From NCBI RefSeq assembly GCF_040782645.1, contig NZ_CP160403.1, forward strand, positions 8,901,001 to 8,965,000: a stretch of DNA of 64,000 bases. The letters run 5' to 3'. A program made the translations under genes and the position numbers. Below are positions 8,579 to 17,687 of the stretch, one piece after another. The notes under the pieces are model-generated. The model had not been told where the DNA came from. It did no database searches and worked only from the letters and a program-made list of their open reading frames with translations. Each line of letters starts with the position of its first letter. Positions within the stretch are counted from its first letter, which is position 1. This stretch comes from Streptomyces sp. HUAS ZL42 (lineage in GTDB: Bacteria; Actinomycetota; Actinomycetes; Streptomycetales; Streptomycetaceae).

Positions 8579-10654
8579 TCAGATCTCCTCCTCGGCCCGG
8601 GCACCTCCGAGCGCGAGGGTGACCGCCGCGTCCGGGTCGAGTTCCCGGCCCTCGCGGACCGCCGTGGCGAAGCGCGCGTCGCCGAGCAGGGCGCGCAGCC
8701 TGCGCTCGTACTCGCGGCGGAAGACCGTCGTCCCGGCGCTCCCGAGCTGCGGCAGGCCCGCCGTGTGCCACAGGCGACCACTGACGCCGAGCAGACGCGC
8801 GGCCAGCTCCGGCTCCCCGCGCGTGGCCTGAGCGGCGACCAGCAGATCGGCGACCGCCGCCGCACCGAGCCGGTCGTGCACCCGCCACTTCGCGGCCAGT
8901 GCCTCGCGCGCCGACCCCACCGCCTCGTCCGCACGGCCCAGGCCGATCCCCGACAGCGCGACGAAGAAATCGCCCCAGGCCCGCATCCACAGCTCACCGC
9001 GCTTGGCACAGTCCGCGCGCAGTCGCTCGGCGACCGCCGCACACCGCTCGAACGCGGCCTGGCTCGCCAGCAGATACGCCTGGAGAGCGAGCGTCAGCAG
9101 TTGGAAGAACTCGGCGCCGCCGTCCCCGGCGGGCGCCTGTGCGCCACTGCCGTACAGCAGCGCAGAGCGGGCCGATTCGCCCCGCACGGCCAGGCTCGCC
9201 CCCGTCAACGGCAGTGCGGGCACCGGCAGTCGGCGCTCCTCGGCGAGCCACACATAGGCGGCGCTCACCGACTCGGCGGCCTCCAGGTCATCCGGTACGA
9301 CGGTGACCAGGCGGTGTGCCCAGACCGCGAGGGAGTGCTCGGGCCCGCTGCCGTCGGGGGCGCGCTCCAGGGCCCGTTCCAGATAGCCGCGGCCCTCCTC
9401 GGCGAAGCCGCAGGCGAACCAGAAGTACCAAAGAGTTCCCGCGAGTTCGAGCGCCGTCTCGGGCTCGGGCGCCGCCAGGCACGCCTCCATCGCCAGCCGC
9501 AGGTTCGCGTGGTCCGCGGTCAGTCGCTCGGACCACATCCGCTGCCCCGGCCCCAGCCACTCGGCCTCGCCCTGGCGTGCGATCCAGCGGAAATAGTCCC
9601 GGTGGCGGCGCGCCACCGCTTCCCGCTCGCCCAGCCCCGTCAGCCACTCCGCGCCGAACGAGCGGACCGTGTCGAGCATCCGGTAGCGCACCGCCGTCTC
9701 CTCGCCCTCCCGGGTCACGATGGACTTCTCGGTGAGTGAGGCGAGGAGCGTCAGGATGTCCTCGGGGTCCAACGGCCCGCCGTGGCAGACGAACTCGGCG
9801 GCCTCGAGGTCCCAGCCGCCGGCGAACACCGACAGCCGGGCCCACAGCAGCCGCTCCAGCGGAGTGCACAGTTCATGGCTCCAGCCGATCGCGGTCCGCA
9901 GCGTCTGATGCCGGGCCGGGCGCGGACGGGCGGGCGAGACGAGCAGGTCGAAGCGGGAGTCGAGTCCCTCGAGGAGCCGGTCGAGGGGGAATCCGCGCAG
10001 CCGCACGGCCGCCAGCTCGAGCGCCAGCGGGATCCCGTCGAGGCGGTCGCAGACCGCCGCCACGCGGGCCCGGTTGTCGTCGCTCAGGACGAACGACGGC
10101 ACCGCGGCCACGGCCCGCGCCGCGAACAGCGCCACCGCGTCGTCGCGTTCACCCAGCGGCAGCGGCCCCACCGTCAGCAGATGCTCGCCCGCCACGCCCA
10201 GCGGCTGCCGGCTGGTCGCCAGCACCCGCAACTCCGGAACACGGCCGAGGAGTTCCTGCACAATGCGGGCGCACTCGTCCAGGACGTGTTCGCAGGTGTC
10301 GAGCACCAGCAGCAGCGGCGCCCCCGCGAGATGCTCGCAGACCGCATCCAGCAGCGGACGCAGGGTCTGCTCGGCCAGCCGGGTCGCCTGGGCCACCGCG
10401 TTGGTCAGCAGGTCCGCGTCCCTGAGCTCCGACAGGTCCACCAGCCAGGTCCCGCCCGGGAAGCCGCCCTTCGCCGCGTCCGCGGCGCGCAGCGCCAGAC
10501 GCGACTTGCCGACGCCCCCGGGCCCCGTCAGCGTCACCAGTCGCGCGGTCCCCAACAGCCCCTCGATGCGGCTCAGTTCAAGCCGGCGGCCGACGAAGGC
10601 GTTCGACTCGGCCGGGAGATTGCCGGTCCTGCCGCCGTGCACCGACGCAGCCAT
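8579..10654 (-). CDS. NB-ARC/STAND-type ATPase regulator without HTH
   Basis: 691 residues. Walker A GPGGVGKS (44-51), Walker [11 protein letters not shown] (114-123), then [16 protein letters not shown] and [15 protein letters not shown] match the ATPase core of large LuxR/AfsR-type regulators. A long TPR-like helical region follows. Relatives usually end with a LuxR or winged-helix DNA-binding domain; here the protein stops at GGARAEEEI right after the region that normally precedes the HTH, so no DNA-binding domain is visible at either end. The start at 10654 has GGGAGGGGGA upstream, better than the ATG at 10687. It is divergent from the MEDS-STAS gene with about 100 bases between, which suggests they work together. 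Confidence 0.78.
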   Translation of the reverse strand: MAASVHGGRTGNLPAESNAFVGRRLELSRIEGLLGTARLVTLTGPGGVGKSRLALRAADAAKGGFPGGTWLVDLSELRDADLLTNAVAQATRLAEQTLRPLLDAVCEHLAGAPLLLVLDTCEHVLDECARIVQELLGRVPELRVLATSRQPLGVAGEHLLTVGPLPLGERDDAVALFAARAVAAVPSFVLSDDNRARVAAVCDRLDGIPLALELAAVRLRGFPLDRLLEGLDSRFDLLVSPARPRPARHQTLRTAIGWSHELCTPLERLLWARLSVFAGGWDLEAAEFVCHGGPLDPEDILTLLASLTEKSIVTREGEETAVRYRMLDTVRSFGAEWLTGLGEREAVARRHRDYFRWIARQGEAEWLGPGQRMWSERLTADHANLRLAMEACLAAPEPETALELAGTLWYFWFACGFAEEGRGYLERALERAPDGSGPEHSLAVWAHRLVTVVPDDLEAAESVSAAYVWLAEERRLPVPALPLTGASLAVRGESARSALLYGSGAQAPAGDGGAEFFQLLTLALQAYLLASQAAFERCAAVAERLRADCAKRGELWMRAWGDFFVALSGIGLGRADEAVGSAREALAAKWRVHDRLGAAAVADLLVAAQATRGEPELAARLLGVSGRLWHTAGLPQLGSAGTTVFRREYERRLRALLGDARFATAVREGRELDPDAAVTLALGGARAEEEI

Positions 10655-10757
10655 CGTCCCCCTCCCACCGGAACCGATGGCGGCCACCCTAACCCCTCAC
10701 GGGAGTCCCGTTTCCGGCGTAGCGTGGAAGCGGCCCGCCACCGTGGGAGGTGCGAGG

Positions 10758-11651
10758 ATGACCGTCGTACCCGCCCTGAGAACCGTGGGACAGATGCGCC
10801 ACGGCGACCACCTGCTCCTCGGCTACGACACGGACGAGGAGCGCGAGACCGTGCTCGCCGCGTTCCTGCTCGACGGCCTGGTCAGCGGCCACCGCGGGCT
10901 CCTGCTGCCGCCCGCGGACATCCCGGCGGGCGTGGCACTGTCCTTCCTGGAGGCCCACGGCTGCCGTGTCGACGAGGAGGTCGCGGCCGGCAGGCTGTCC
11001 GTCGATCCGCACCTGGCCGTCCCCGAGGGGCTGTGGGACCTGGACGAGGTGATCCGCCGCGAGGTCCGGCGCGCGGTCGGCGACGGCTTCCTCGGCCTGA
11101 GGGTGTGCACGGAGATCCTGCGCTCCCAGGCCGGAAACGGCCTGAAAATGCTGCACGACAGCGAACTGCTCCTGGACCCCGTGTTCGCCTCGCTGCCCGT
11201 GCTCGGCATCTGCCAGTACGACCGCCGGCTCTTCGCCGAGGACGAACTGGCCCCGCTCGACGGACTGCACCACGGCCGGGTGGGCGCCGACCATGTCTGG
11301 CGCGACGAACTCCTGACCGTCACCCGCACCTTCGCGCCCCCGGGCCTTGCCCTGGCCGGAGAGATCGACGACAGCAACGTCACCGCCGTGGCCCGCGCCC
11401 TGCACGCCGAGACGGCCCGCGCCCGCGCCCGTGCCGCGAGCGGCGCGCGTATCCGCCTCGACCTGCGCGACCTGCACTTCGTCGACGTGGGCGCCCTGCG
11501 CCTGCTGGTCTTCACCGCGCTCGGCCTGGACGCGGCCGGCGGCACCCTGGAACTGGCCGGCGTGGCCCCCCATGTCCAGCGGGTGATGCGGGTGGCCGGG
11601 TGGGACCGAGTCCCCGGCCTCCACATCGAGCTCCGTGGAGACGAACCGTGA
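10758..11651 (+). CDS. MEDS-domain and STAS-domain regulatory protein
   Basis: 297 residues. The N-terminal part (about 1-180; [33 protein letters not shown]) is a MEDS domain, found with sensor kinases and anti-sigma networks in actinomycetes. The C-terminal part (about 190-290; [21 protein letters not shown]) is a STAS domain like anti-sigma factor antagonists, but the phosphorylatable Ser that precedes G in RsbV-type proteins (DSSGL) is here VDVGAL, so switching by phosphorylation at that site looks impossible. AGG(T)GCGAGG precedes the ATG. Its divergent partner is the ATPase regulator at 8579-10654. Confidence 0.78.
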   Translation: MTVVPALRTVGQMRHGDHLLLGYDTDEERETVLAAFLLDGLVSGHRGLLLPPADIPAGVALSFLEAHGCRVDEEVAAGRLSVDPHLAVPEGLWDLDEVIRREVRRAVGDGFLGLRVCTEILRSQAGNGLKMLHDSELLLDPVFASLPVLGICQYDRRLFAEDELAPLDGLHHGRVGADHVWRDELLTVTRTFAPPGLALAGEIDDSNVTAVARALHAETARARARAASGARIRLDLRDLHFVDVGALRLLVFTALGLDAAGGTLELAGVAPHVQRVMRVAGWDRVPGLHIELRGDEP

Positions 11652-11697
11652 CCGGCTTCGTCCCACGGGCCCTCGGGCTCAGTGGTGCAGCTGTGGT

Positions 11698-12426
11698 TCA
11701 GCCGGTCCCCGGCAGCGTGAACTCGTAGACCAGCGCCTCCAGCCGGGCGTCCACCACCAGGTCGGTGATCTCCAGCGGGCGGGCGTACTGGTCGTGCACG
11801 CGCCGGGTGACCCGCATCGAGGGGGCGTCGTCGAGCCGGACGATGGAGTCGCGGTGATGCAGGGTCAGGCCCGCCCTGCGCATCCAGTCGTAGGCCCGCT
11901 GCAACTGCGCCGACCCCGCCGGGTCGGTGCGGTCCCGGTAGCGGGCCAGTTCCTCGACCTCGGCGAGCGCCACGGCGGAGAAGGACGTCACCGCCGTACG
12001 TCGTCCGCGCCCGTCGGCGTCGGCGGACTCGTAGCGGTGCACCAGGGTCGGCCGGTGCGGGGCGAGCCCGAGGGCCTCGGCGTGCTCCGGCGGGGGCGGC
12101 TCCCAGGAGACCGTGGCGCGGTCGACGGCACACGGGTCCGCGGCCCGGGCGCCGACCGGGAAGGCGAGGGAGGAAGCGGCCTCGACCGGCAGGCCGGGCA
12201 GAGCGGCATGACTGCCCCGCCGGTCGGTGGTGACCAGACCGCTCCGGCGCAGTACGTCCAGCGCCTGCCGTACGGTGTCCCGGCTGACCCCGAAGCGTCC
12301 GGCCAGCTGCCGCTCGCCCGGCAGCCGTTCGCCGGGCGGAATGCTGCCCTCGCGCAGCTCGTCGAGCAACTGCGTGGCGATCCTCCAGTAACGGGGCTGG
12401 TCGTGATGGGGCGTGGTGCGGGCCAT
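11698..12426 (-). CDS. GntR/HutC-family transcriptional regulator with UTRA domain
   Basis: 242 residues. Winged helix at the N-terminus (about 10-80: PGERLPGERQLAGRFGVSRDTVRQALDVL) and a UTRA effector domain (about 100-240; TSFSAVALAEVEELARYRD). HutC/DasR relatives bind small ligands such as sugar phosphates. The start is the ATG with AGGAGG upstream, 57 bases inside the longest frame. An inverted repeat TGGTCTAAACCA (12491-12502) lies 65 bases upstream and is a likely autoregulatory operator. The serine hydrolase gene at 12557 reads in the same direction and ends just upstream of the site. Confidence 0.85.
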   Translation of the reverse strand: MARTTPHHDQPRYWRIATQLLDELREGSIPPGERLPGERQLAGRFGVSRDTVRQALDVLRRSGLVTTDRRGSHAALPGLPVEAASSLAFPVGARAADPCAVDRATVSWEPPPPEHAEALGLAPHRPTLVHRYESADADGRGRRTAVTSFSAVALAEVEELARYRDRTDPAGSAQLQRAYDWMRRAGLTLHHRDSIVRLDDAPSMRVTRRVHDQYARPLEITDLVVDARLEALVYEFTLPGTG

Positions 12427-12490
12427 GCCGCGCCTCCTGTTGGTGACAAACCGTAGCCGTGCGGGCTCATTGCGCCACCACATCTAGCAT

Positions 12491-12502
12491 TGGTCTAAAC
12501 CA
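12491..12502. promoter_or_regulatory. DasR-like (GntR/HutC) operator
   Basis: TGGTCTAAACCA is one substitution from the perfect palindrome TGGTCTAGACCA, the core of DasR-type operators in Streptomyces. It stands directly upstream of a HutC-family regulator gene, the usual place for an autoregulatory site. Confidence 0.55.
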
Positions 12503-12556
12503 CCAGGGAAGGTCGGAGCCCGGGTTCGGCCGAAACCGGACCGCCCGCACCGCGCG

Positions 12557-13726
12557 TCACAACGCGCTGTACAGGGCGTCGATCAGCGCCATCTTCCGCG
12601 GGTCGTCGGCGATATGAGGCCCCATGCGGTTCATGACGTAGCCCATGGACACCCCGGCCTCCGGGTCCGCGAGTCCGCAGGAGCCGCCGAAGCCGTCGTG
12701 GCCGAAAGCCCGGGGGTTGGGCCCGTACGAGCCGTTGGCTCCGCTGAGCCACAGGCCGAGCCCGATCTCCGTCTCGCCCACGAACCCGGCGCCCAGCACC
12801 AGATCGCGGCAACTGCCCTGCCCCTCGCGCACCCGCTCGGCCGCCTCGGGGGAGAGGACGCGAGTGCCGTCGTACGATCCTTTGCCCGCGAAGATCCCGT
12901 ACAGCGCGGCGACGGCGCGTGCGGTGCCGTGTCCGTTCGCGGCGGGGATTTCGGCGGCCCGCCACTCGGGCGTGTTGGCCTCGGCCGCGCCCACCAGCGG
13001 ATTGGCCAGGGCGGCCAGCGCCGCGGGAGTCAACTGGCTGAAGATCGCCGCCTGTTCGCTCGTCGAGGCGGCCGGCGGATGCACCAGCTCGGCGACGCGG
13101 CCCGCCTCCTTCCCCGGCAGCCCGATCGTGAAGTCGATCCCGAGCGGCCCGGTCACCTCCCGCGCCAGGAAGGCGCCCGGCAACAACCCCGACACCCGCC
13201 GGACCACCTCGCCCACCAGGAAGCCGTAGGTGAAGGCGTGGTACCCGGACGCCGTCCCGGGCTCCCACCAGGGCTCCGTCGCCGCGAGCCGCTGCGTCGT
13301 CACTTCCCAGTCGTAGAGCTGTTCCAGCGAGTGAGGCTCACGCGGACCGGACAGCCCGGCGCGGTGCGACAGCAGATGCCGTACGAGCACCTTCTCCTTC
13401 CCCGCCGCGGCGAACTCGGGCCAGTACGCGGCCACCGGGGCGTCGAGATCGAGCAGCCCCCGGTCCGCGAGGAGATGCGCGCACAGTGCGACCGGCCCCT
13501 TCGACGTCGACCAGACGTTGACCAGCGTGTCCCGCTCCCAGGCCCGGGTGCAGGCCGCGTCGGCCCAGCCGCCCCACAGGTCGACCACCGTCTCGCCGTC
13601 GACCGTGACGGTCACCGCCGCGCCGAGCTCGGCCCGGTCCCGGAAGTTCTCCTCGAATGCCGAACGCACCGCCGCGAAGCGTGTGTCGCAATGGCCGTGA
13701 ACGTGTGGCTTCTGCTGCTCGGACAT
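12557..13726 (-). CDS. Serine hydrolase of the class C beta-lactamase / EstB family
   Basis: 389 residues. The nucleophile motif SxxK is STSK (Ser73, Lys76) within LVNVWSTSKGPV; YHAF (YxxF where class C enzymes have YxN) follows in SGYHAFTYGFLVGEVV, and HDGFGGSCGLAD near the C-terminus corresponds to the third active-site strand (H-x-G). There is no signal peptide, so it is probably a cytoplasmic esterase or lactonase rather than an antibiotic-resistance beta-lactamase. Downstream gene order (GntR regulator, same strand, gap 130 bases) may link them. Confidence 0.82.
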   Translation of the reverse strand: MSEQQKPHVHGHCDTRFAAVRSAFEENFRDRAELGAAVTVTVDGETVVDLWGGWADAACTRAWERDTLVNVWSTSKGPVALCAHLLADRGLLDLDAPVAAYWPEFAAAGKEKVLVRHLLSHRAGLSGPREPHSLEQLYDWEVTTQRLAATEPWWEPGTASGYHAFTYGFLVGEVVRRVSGLLPGAFLAREVTGPLGIDFTIGLPGKEAGRVAELVHPPAASTSEQAAIFSQLTPAALAALANPLVGAAEANTPEWRAAEIPAANGHGTARAVAALYGIFAGKGSYDGTRVLSPEAAERVREGQGSCRDLVLGAGFVGETEIGLGLWLSGANGSYGPNPRAFGHDGFGGSCGLADPEAGVSMGYVMNRMGPHIADDPRKMALIDALYSAL

Positions 13727-13814
13727 GGGCCCTCCGTCGTCCGCCGGGACCCCGGACCGCGACGCCGCGACCCGGGCGTCCTGAACGTACCGACTGGTCG
13801 GACTGGAGGGAAGG

Positions 13815-14219
13815 TCACAGGAAGAACATCCGGCCGGCCGGCTCCCGGTGACCGTCGGCCGTGTGCCAGTAGTCGCGGCTCTCGACCGCCAGGCCCGCGT
13901 CGTCGAAGCGCACGAAGACACAGCCGGCGAGGGCAGTCGGTGCTCCGCCCTCATCGGCGAGGACCCGGAACTCGGCCACCGCGACGCCGTCCTGCCCGAG
14001 GACGGGCGGCGAGAACCGCACATCGGTCACCCGCTCCGCCGCGAACGACCAGAGCAGGTACTCGGCCAGCGCCTCCCGCCCCCGGTGCGGCTCACGGAAC
14101 GGCATGGAGCGGTGGACGCACTGCTCGGCGTACAGCCCGAGCAGCGCATCCACGTCATGCGCGGCCCAGGCCCGTTCCCAGACCCGGACGAACCGCTCGG
14201 CGGCGGCGTGCGTCTCCAC
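13815..14219 (-). CDS. SnoaL-like NTF2-fold protein
   Basis: 134 residues. The stretch RFVRVWERAWAAHDVDALLGLYAEQCVHRSMPF, then a central acidic region and RDYWHTADGHREPAGRMFF, fits the NTF2-like superfamily seen as stand-alone polyketide cyclase-like or unknown proteins. It follows the CE7 esterase gene on the same strand (stop-to-start gap 10 bases, reading from 15198 down), so both are probably co-transcribed. Function is unknown. Confidence 0.72.
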   Translation of the reverse strand: METHAAAERFVRVWERAWAAHDVDALLGLYAEQCVHRSMPFREPHRGREALAEYLLWSFAAERVTDVRFSPPVLGQDGVAVAEFRVLADEGGAPTALAGCVFVRFDDAGLAVESRDYWHTADGHREPAGRMFFL

Positions 14220-14229
14220 TCGGGGCCTC

Positions 14230-15198
14230 TCAGGCGTACGAGCGCAGCCAGCCCAGCTTGGCCGCCTCCTGGTAGGGGCCGCCGCCCTCGTGGTCGTTGA
14301 AGTCGTACACCTCGATCTCCTTGTCGTCGTGCGCCCAGGCGTTGAACGCGGCGAAGACGGTGGACGGCGGGCAGGTCTGGTCCTCCAGAGCCGCCGAGAA
14401 GAGCGCGGGGGCCCGGCCGCGGGACGCGAAGTGCACGCCGTCGAAGTAGGAGAGGGTGCGCAGGGCGTCCTCGGAGCGGCCGCGGTGCGTCTTGAGGTAG
14501 AGCCCGATCTCCCGGTACGGGTGACGGTCCGTCAGTGTGGCCGCGCGCGGGTAGTCGCACAGGAACGGCACGTCCGGCGCGATCGCCGCCAGGTCGGGGA
14601 CCAGGCCGCCCACGGCGAGGGTGATCCCGCCGCCCTGGCTGGCACCGAGGGCCACGGTCCGCGCCGGGTCGGTCAGCGGGTGCGAGCGGGCCGCCTCCAC
14701 CGCCCGCACGGCGTCCGTGAACACCCGGCGGTAGTAGTAGCTCCCCGGGTCGTCGATGCCGCGCGTCATGAAACCGGGGTACGCGGGCGCCCCGCCCACC
14801 GGATCGGCGGTGCCGCCACCGCCGCCCCAGGCGCTGCCCTGGCCGCGGGTGTCCATCATGAAGTGCGCCCTGCCCGTGGACGCCCACAGCAGGTTCTCGT
14901 GCGGCAGGCCGCGCCCGCCGCCGTAGCCGATGAACTCCACGACCAGCGGCAGCGGTTCGTCCGCCCCGGCGGGCAGCCGCAGCCAGCCCTTCACCGGGTG
15001 ACCGCCGAACCCGGCGAACGTCACGTCGTACACATCCACCGTGGAAAGCCCGGTCTCGACCGGTTCGAAGCGGGCGTCCAGGTCGTGCTCGCGGGCCTCC
15101 TCCAGGGTCTTGGACCAGAACGCGTCGAAGTCCTCGGGCTCGGTGGAGGCGCTGCGGTAGTCACGCAACTCGTCGAGGGGCAGGTCGAACAGGGCCAT
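14230..15198 (-). CDS. Acetylxylan esterase-like deacetylase (CE7 family)
   Basis: 322 residues, the usual length of CE7 enzymes, which remove acetyl groups from xylo-oligosaccharides and cephalosporin C. The alpha/beta-hydrolase triad is visible: Ser187 in GASQGG, Asp273 in LEDQTCPPS and His303 in NDHEGGG. MDTRGQGSAWGGG is the family's oxyanion-side RGQG motif. No signal peptide, so it acts in the cytoplasm on imported acetylated sugars. The start ATG has AAGGCGGTCC upstream (weak). Confidence 0.88.
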   Translation of the reverse strand: MALFDLPLDELRDYRSASTEPEDFDAFWSKTLEEAREHDLDARFEPVETGLSTVDVYDVTFAGFGGHPVKGWLRLPAGADEPLPLVVEFIGYGGGRGLPHENLLWASTGRAHFMMDTRGQGSAWGGGGGTADPVGGAPAYPGFMTRGIDDPGSYYYRRVFTDAVRAVEAARSHPLTDPARTVALGASQGGGITLAVGGLVPDLAAIAPDVPFLCDYPRAATLTDRHPYREIGLYLKTHRGRSEDALRTLSYFDGVHFASRGRAPALFSAALEDQTCPPSTVFAAFNAWAHDDKEIEVYDFNDHEGGGPYQEAAKLGWLRSYA

Positions 15199-15393
15199 GA
15201 AGGACCGCCTTCGGGTGAGGAGGGCGTGCGGATGATCACACCGTACGTGGGAGGTCCGATGAGTCGCCAGGCCGCGTGTGCACGACGACGCCTTGTCGCC
15301 GGTCGTGGATGTGCTGGTCAAGGACACCGCACGGGCGTCGTGCACGGAGGGCGGGAGATCCCGTCGGTCAGGCGGCCGTCACGGGTGATCGGG

Positions 15394-15975
15394 TCACGCC
15401 TTGCGCCGCGTCCACTCCGGCTCGGTACGGGCCCACTCCCGTTCCCACTCCTCCAGCCGGTGCCGCAGGGCCACCCGGCGCACGACGGCGTGCCCGAGCA
15501 GCACCACGGCCGCGGCGCCACCCGCGGCGCACACACCCATGGTCAGGGTGTGCTGCCAGACCGCGGTACCGCTCATCGGCGCGGCGACGCTGCGGCCGCG
15601 GGTGTCGAACCACACGTCGACCACGTCACCACTGCGCGTGCCGGACGGAACGCGCGCCGTGGTCGTCCGAGCCCCGATGCCGGGCTCCGTCCAGCGCACG
15701 GTCACGCGGTACGAGTGCTGGCGCCCGTCCACCGAGGGAAGCGCGTCCGGGACCTTGCCGACCACCTCGCCGCGCACCCGGTGGCGCTCCGCCTGCTGCC
15801 GCGCCGCGATCTTCTGCCCGTCGCCATGGGCCCACGCTCCCACGAACGCGCCGGTCAACGGCGCGCCGACCAGCAGCAGGACGGCGGCGACCAGCGCCGT
15901 CCACGCCGCAACGACGTCCGACCGGCGCCGTAGCGGACTGCGCCGCCAGCGCCAGCCGCGCACGCGGGTTCGCAT
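15394..15975 (-). CDS. Rv1733c-like membrane protein, copy 1
   Basis: 193 residues. The basic N-terminus (RRSPLRRRSDVVAAW) leads into one membrane helix (about 22-45), a loop with HSYRVTVRWTEPG and VDVWFDTRG, a second helix (about 130-155) and a charged tail. This is the pattern of Rv1733c-like proteins, whose M. tuberculosis member belongs to the DosR dormancy regulon. GAGGAGG precedes the ATG. A second copy of the same length lies at 35979-36560. Upstream are two short palindromes, GGAACATCGTTCC (16034-16046) and CCCGTACATACGGG (16053-16066), possible operator sites. Confidence 0.75.
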   Translation of the reverse strand: MRTRVRGWRWRRSPLRRRSDVVAAWTALVAAVLLLVGAPLTGAFVGAWAHGDGQKIAARQQAERHRVRGEVVGKVPDALPSVDGRQHSYRVTVRWTEPGIGARTTTARVPSGTRSGDVVDVWFDTRGRSVAAPMSGTAVWQHTLTMGVCAAGGAAAVVLLGHAVVRRVALRHRLEEWEREWARTEPEWTRRKA

Positions 15976-16118
15976 GTCGACCTCCTCGCCGTCACGCGTG
16001 CGAGTGCCCACATGAGTCTCGTACCCCGTCCATGGAACATCGTTCCCCACAACCCGTACATACGGGAAGTGCCGGGCGATTGGTTCGTATGGGAACGACG
16101 GGCGACGGGTCCCTCGCC

Positions 16119-16874
16119 TCAGCCGAACCGCTCGATCCGGATCCGCTCCACGGGCTGCCCTGCCGCGACCAGCAGCCGCGAGGCGTGCTCGGCGAAGGCG
16201 TCGGAGCCGCACACATAGGCCTCCCACCCTCCGTTGGGCGGCCCGGCGAGGAGCGGTGCCACATGGGCGGCCGTCATACGGCCGACGGGCACACCCTCCG
16301 GCGCGCTCCGCGTGAACACGGGCGTCGTCTCCGGGCCGTACTCCCGCGCGTAGATGAGCTCCTCGGGGCCGCGCGCGGACACCAGCAGGCGCAGCGGCAC
16401 GGACAGTCCGCGCGCCCGGTGGTGGCGCACCATCGACATCAGCGGTACGACTCCGGAGCCGGCGCCGACCAGCAGCGCGGGCCGGTCGCCGGGCCAGGCG
16501 AAGAAGCCACTGAGCGGGCCGCGCATCTCGACGCGGTCACCGGGCCGGGCCACCGTGTGGAACCAGCCGGAGACCTCACCCCCCTCGACGTGGTCCAGCG
16601 TGAGTTCGATGTGCCCGGAGTCGTCCGGCGCGGAGGCGATCGAGTAGTGGCGCTGGGCCACGTACCCGTCCTCGGCGGTCAGCCGCAGCATCAGGTGCTG
16701 GCCGGGCAGGTGCCCCGCCCAGGCGGGCACCGCGAACCGGAAGGTGGAGGCACGTGGCGTCTCGCGCCGGATCTCGGTGAGCGTCGCCGTCTGCCACACC
16801 GCGGCCGCGCGACTGCTCACCGCGATCCGCCCGGGCACGGCGAACCGCGTGGGGGGAGTGAAGGTCTCAGTCAC
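16119..16874 (-). CDS. FAD/NAD(P)H ferredoxin-reductase-type oxidoreductase
   Basis: 251 residues. FAD-binding barrel with RHYSIASAP (RxYS motif, about 85-93) and an NAD-binding half with LLVGAGSGVVPLMSM and YVCGSDAFAEHA. It resembles the reductase half of flavohemoglobin-type proteins but has no globin and no [2Fe-2S] domain. The GTG start overlaps the stop of the molybdopterin oxidoreductase by 8 bases (GTGACTGA), so the two are translationally coupled; it likely passes electrons to or from that partner. Confidence 0.82.
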   Translation of the reverse strand: MTETFTPPTRFAVPGRIAVSSRAAAVWQTATLTEIRRETPRASTFRFAVPAWAGHLPGQHLMLRLTAEDGYVAQRHYSIASAPDDSGHIELTLDHVEGGEVSGWFHTVARPGDRVEMRGPLSGFFAWPGDRPALLVGAGSGVVPLMSMVRHHRARGLSVPLRLLVSARGPEELIYAREYGPETTPVFTRSAPEGVPVGRMTAAHVAPLLAGPPNGGWEAYVCGSDAFAEHASRLLVAAGQPVERIRIERFG

Positions 16875-17472
16875 CGGAGTACCGCTGTTCCTCCCAGGGG
16901 TTGCCCCGGGCGTGATAGCCGTTCTGCTCCCAGAAACCCGGCTCGTCGTGGTCGAGGATCCGCATGCCCGCGATCCATTTGGCGCTCTTCCAGAAGTACA
17001 GGTGCGGAACCACCAGTCGCGCCGGGCCACCGTGCTCGGGGGCGAGCGGCTTCCCGTCGTACTCGAAAGCGATCCAGGCTCGCCCGCCGGTCAGATCGGC
17101 GAGCGGGAGGTTGGTGGTGTACCCGGTGTGCGAGTAGGCCACGGCGTGGGTGGCGGACGTGTGCGGCCGGACCGCGTCCAGGAAGGCGTCCAGGGACACG
17201 CCCCCGAACCGCACCCCGAACTTGGACCAGCTCGTCACGCAGTGGATGTCGCCCTCGTACACGGACCCCGGCAGCGTGTGCGCCTCGTCCCAGTCCCAGG
17301 TGTGCGGGCGCTCCACCAGCCCGTCGACACGGAAGGTCCAGTCGGCGGGCGCCAGGTCGGGCGTGACCTCCGCGGACAGCACGGGCCAGTCGTCGCCGGC
17401 GTCGTACTGGCCGGGTGGCAGGCCGGGGTCGGGGACGCGGGGGCGTCCGGTGAAGCCTCGGGTGACGTTCAT
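16867..17472 (-). CDS. Molybdopterin (sulfite-oxidase-type) oxidoreductase
   Basis: 201 residues. It has the sulfite oxidase/YedY molybdopterin fold: TFRVDGLVERPHTWDWDEA, then DIHCVTSWSKFGVRFGG, in which the Cys is the expected molybdenum ligand, and HGGPARLVVPHLYFWKSAKW. There is no Tat signal, unlike MsrP, so it is cytoplasmic. The next gene encodes the FAD reductase and overlaps it, forming a two-protein enzyme. The physiological substrate is unknown; relatives act on sulfite or sulfoxides. Confidence 0.85.
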   Translation of the reverse strand: MNVTRGFTGRPRVPDPGLPPGQYDAGDDWPVLSAEVTPDLAPADWTFRVDGLVERPHTWDWDEAHTLPGSVYEGDIHCVTSWSKFGVRFGGVSLDAFLDAVRPHTSATHAVAYSHTGYTTNLPLADLTGGRAWIAFEYDGKPLAPEHGGPARLVVPHLYFWKSAKWIAGMRILDHDEPGFWEQNGYHARGNPWEEQRYSGD

Positions 17473-17687
17473 GCGGGTCCTGCGTGACGGGGGTCAATTG
17501 CGTACGCATTCAACCGTACGGGCCTGTCGGACGTGCCTCGGCCCCCTCGCGTCCCCCCGGCCATCTAGGCCGTACGCCGTACGCCGTACGAACTCTCCTC
17601 GGCCCCGGGAATAGCCACTCGGCGATCTTCCTTGCAGCTGTCGGGCCGGGACCGAGCGGTCCGCGGCGGCGGAGGAGAGTGGGAGCA
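17473..17687. promoter_or_regulatory. Divergent promoter region
   Basis: This gap separates the molybdopterin oxidoreductase (minus) from the quinone oxidoreductase (plus). It contains three successive GCCGTAC units at 17568-17589, so the self-complementary CGTACG recurs. I see no known operator. Confidence 0.3.

Noticed and set aside
15270..15350. GTGCACGACG / CGTCGTGCAC inverted repeats between the CE7 esterase and the Rv1733c-like gene
   Set aside because: The spacing is long and the location has no clear promoter; no support for a function.
17568..17589. Three GCCGTAC units as a possible operator array
   Set aside because: Too short and GC-typical to separate from chance.
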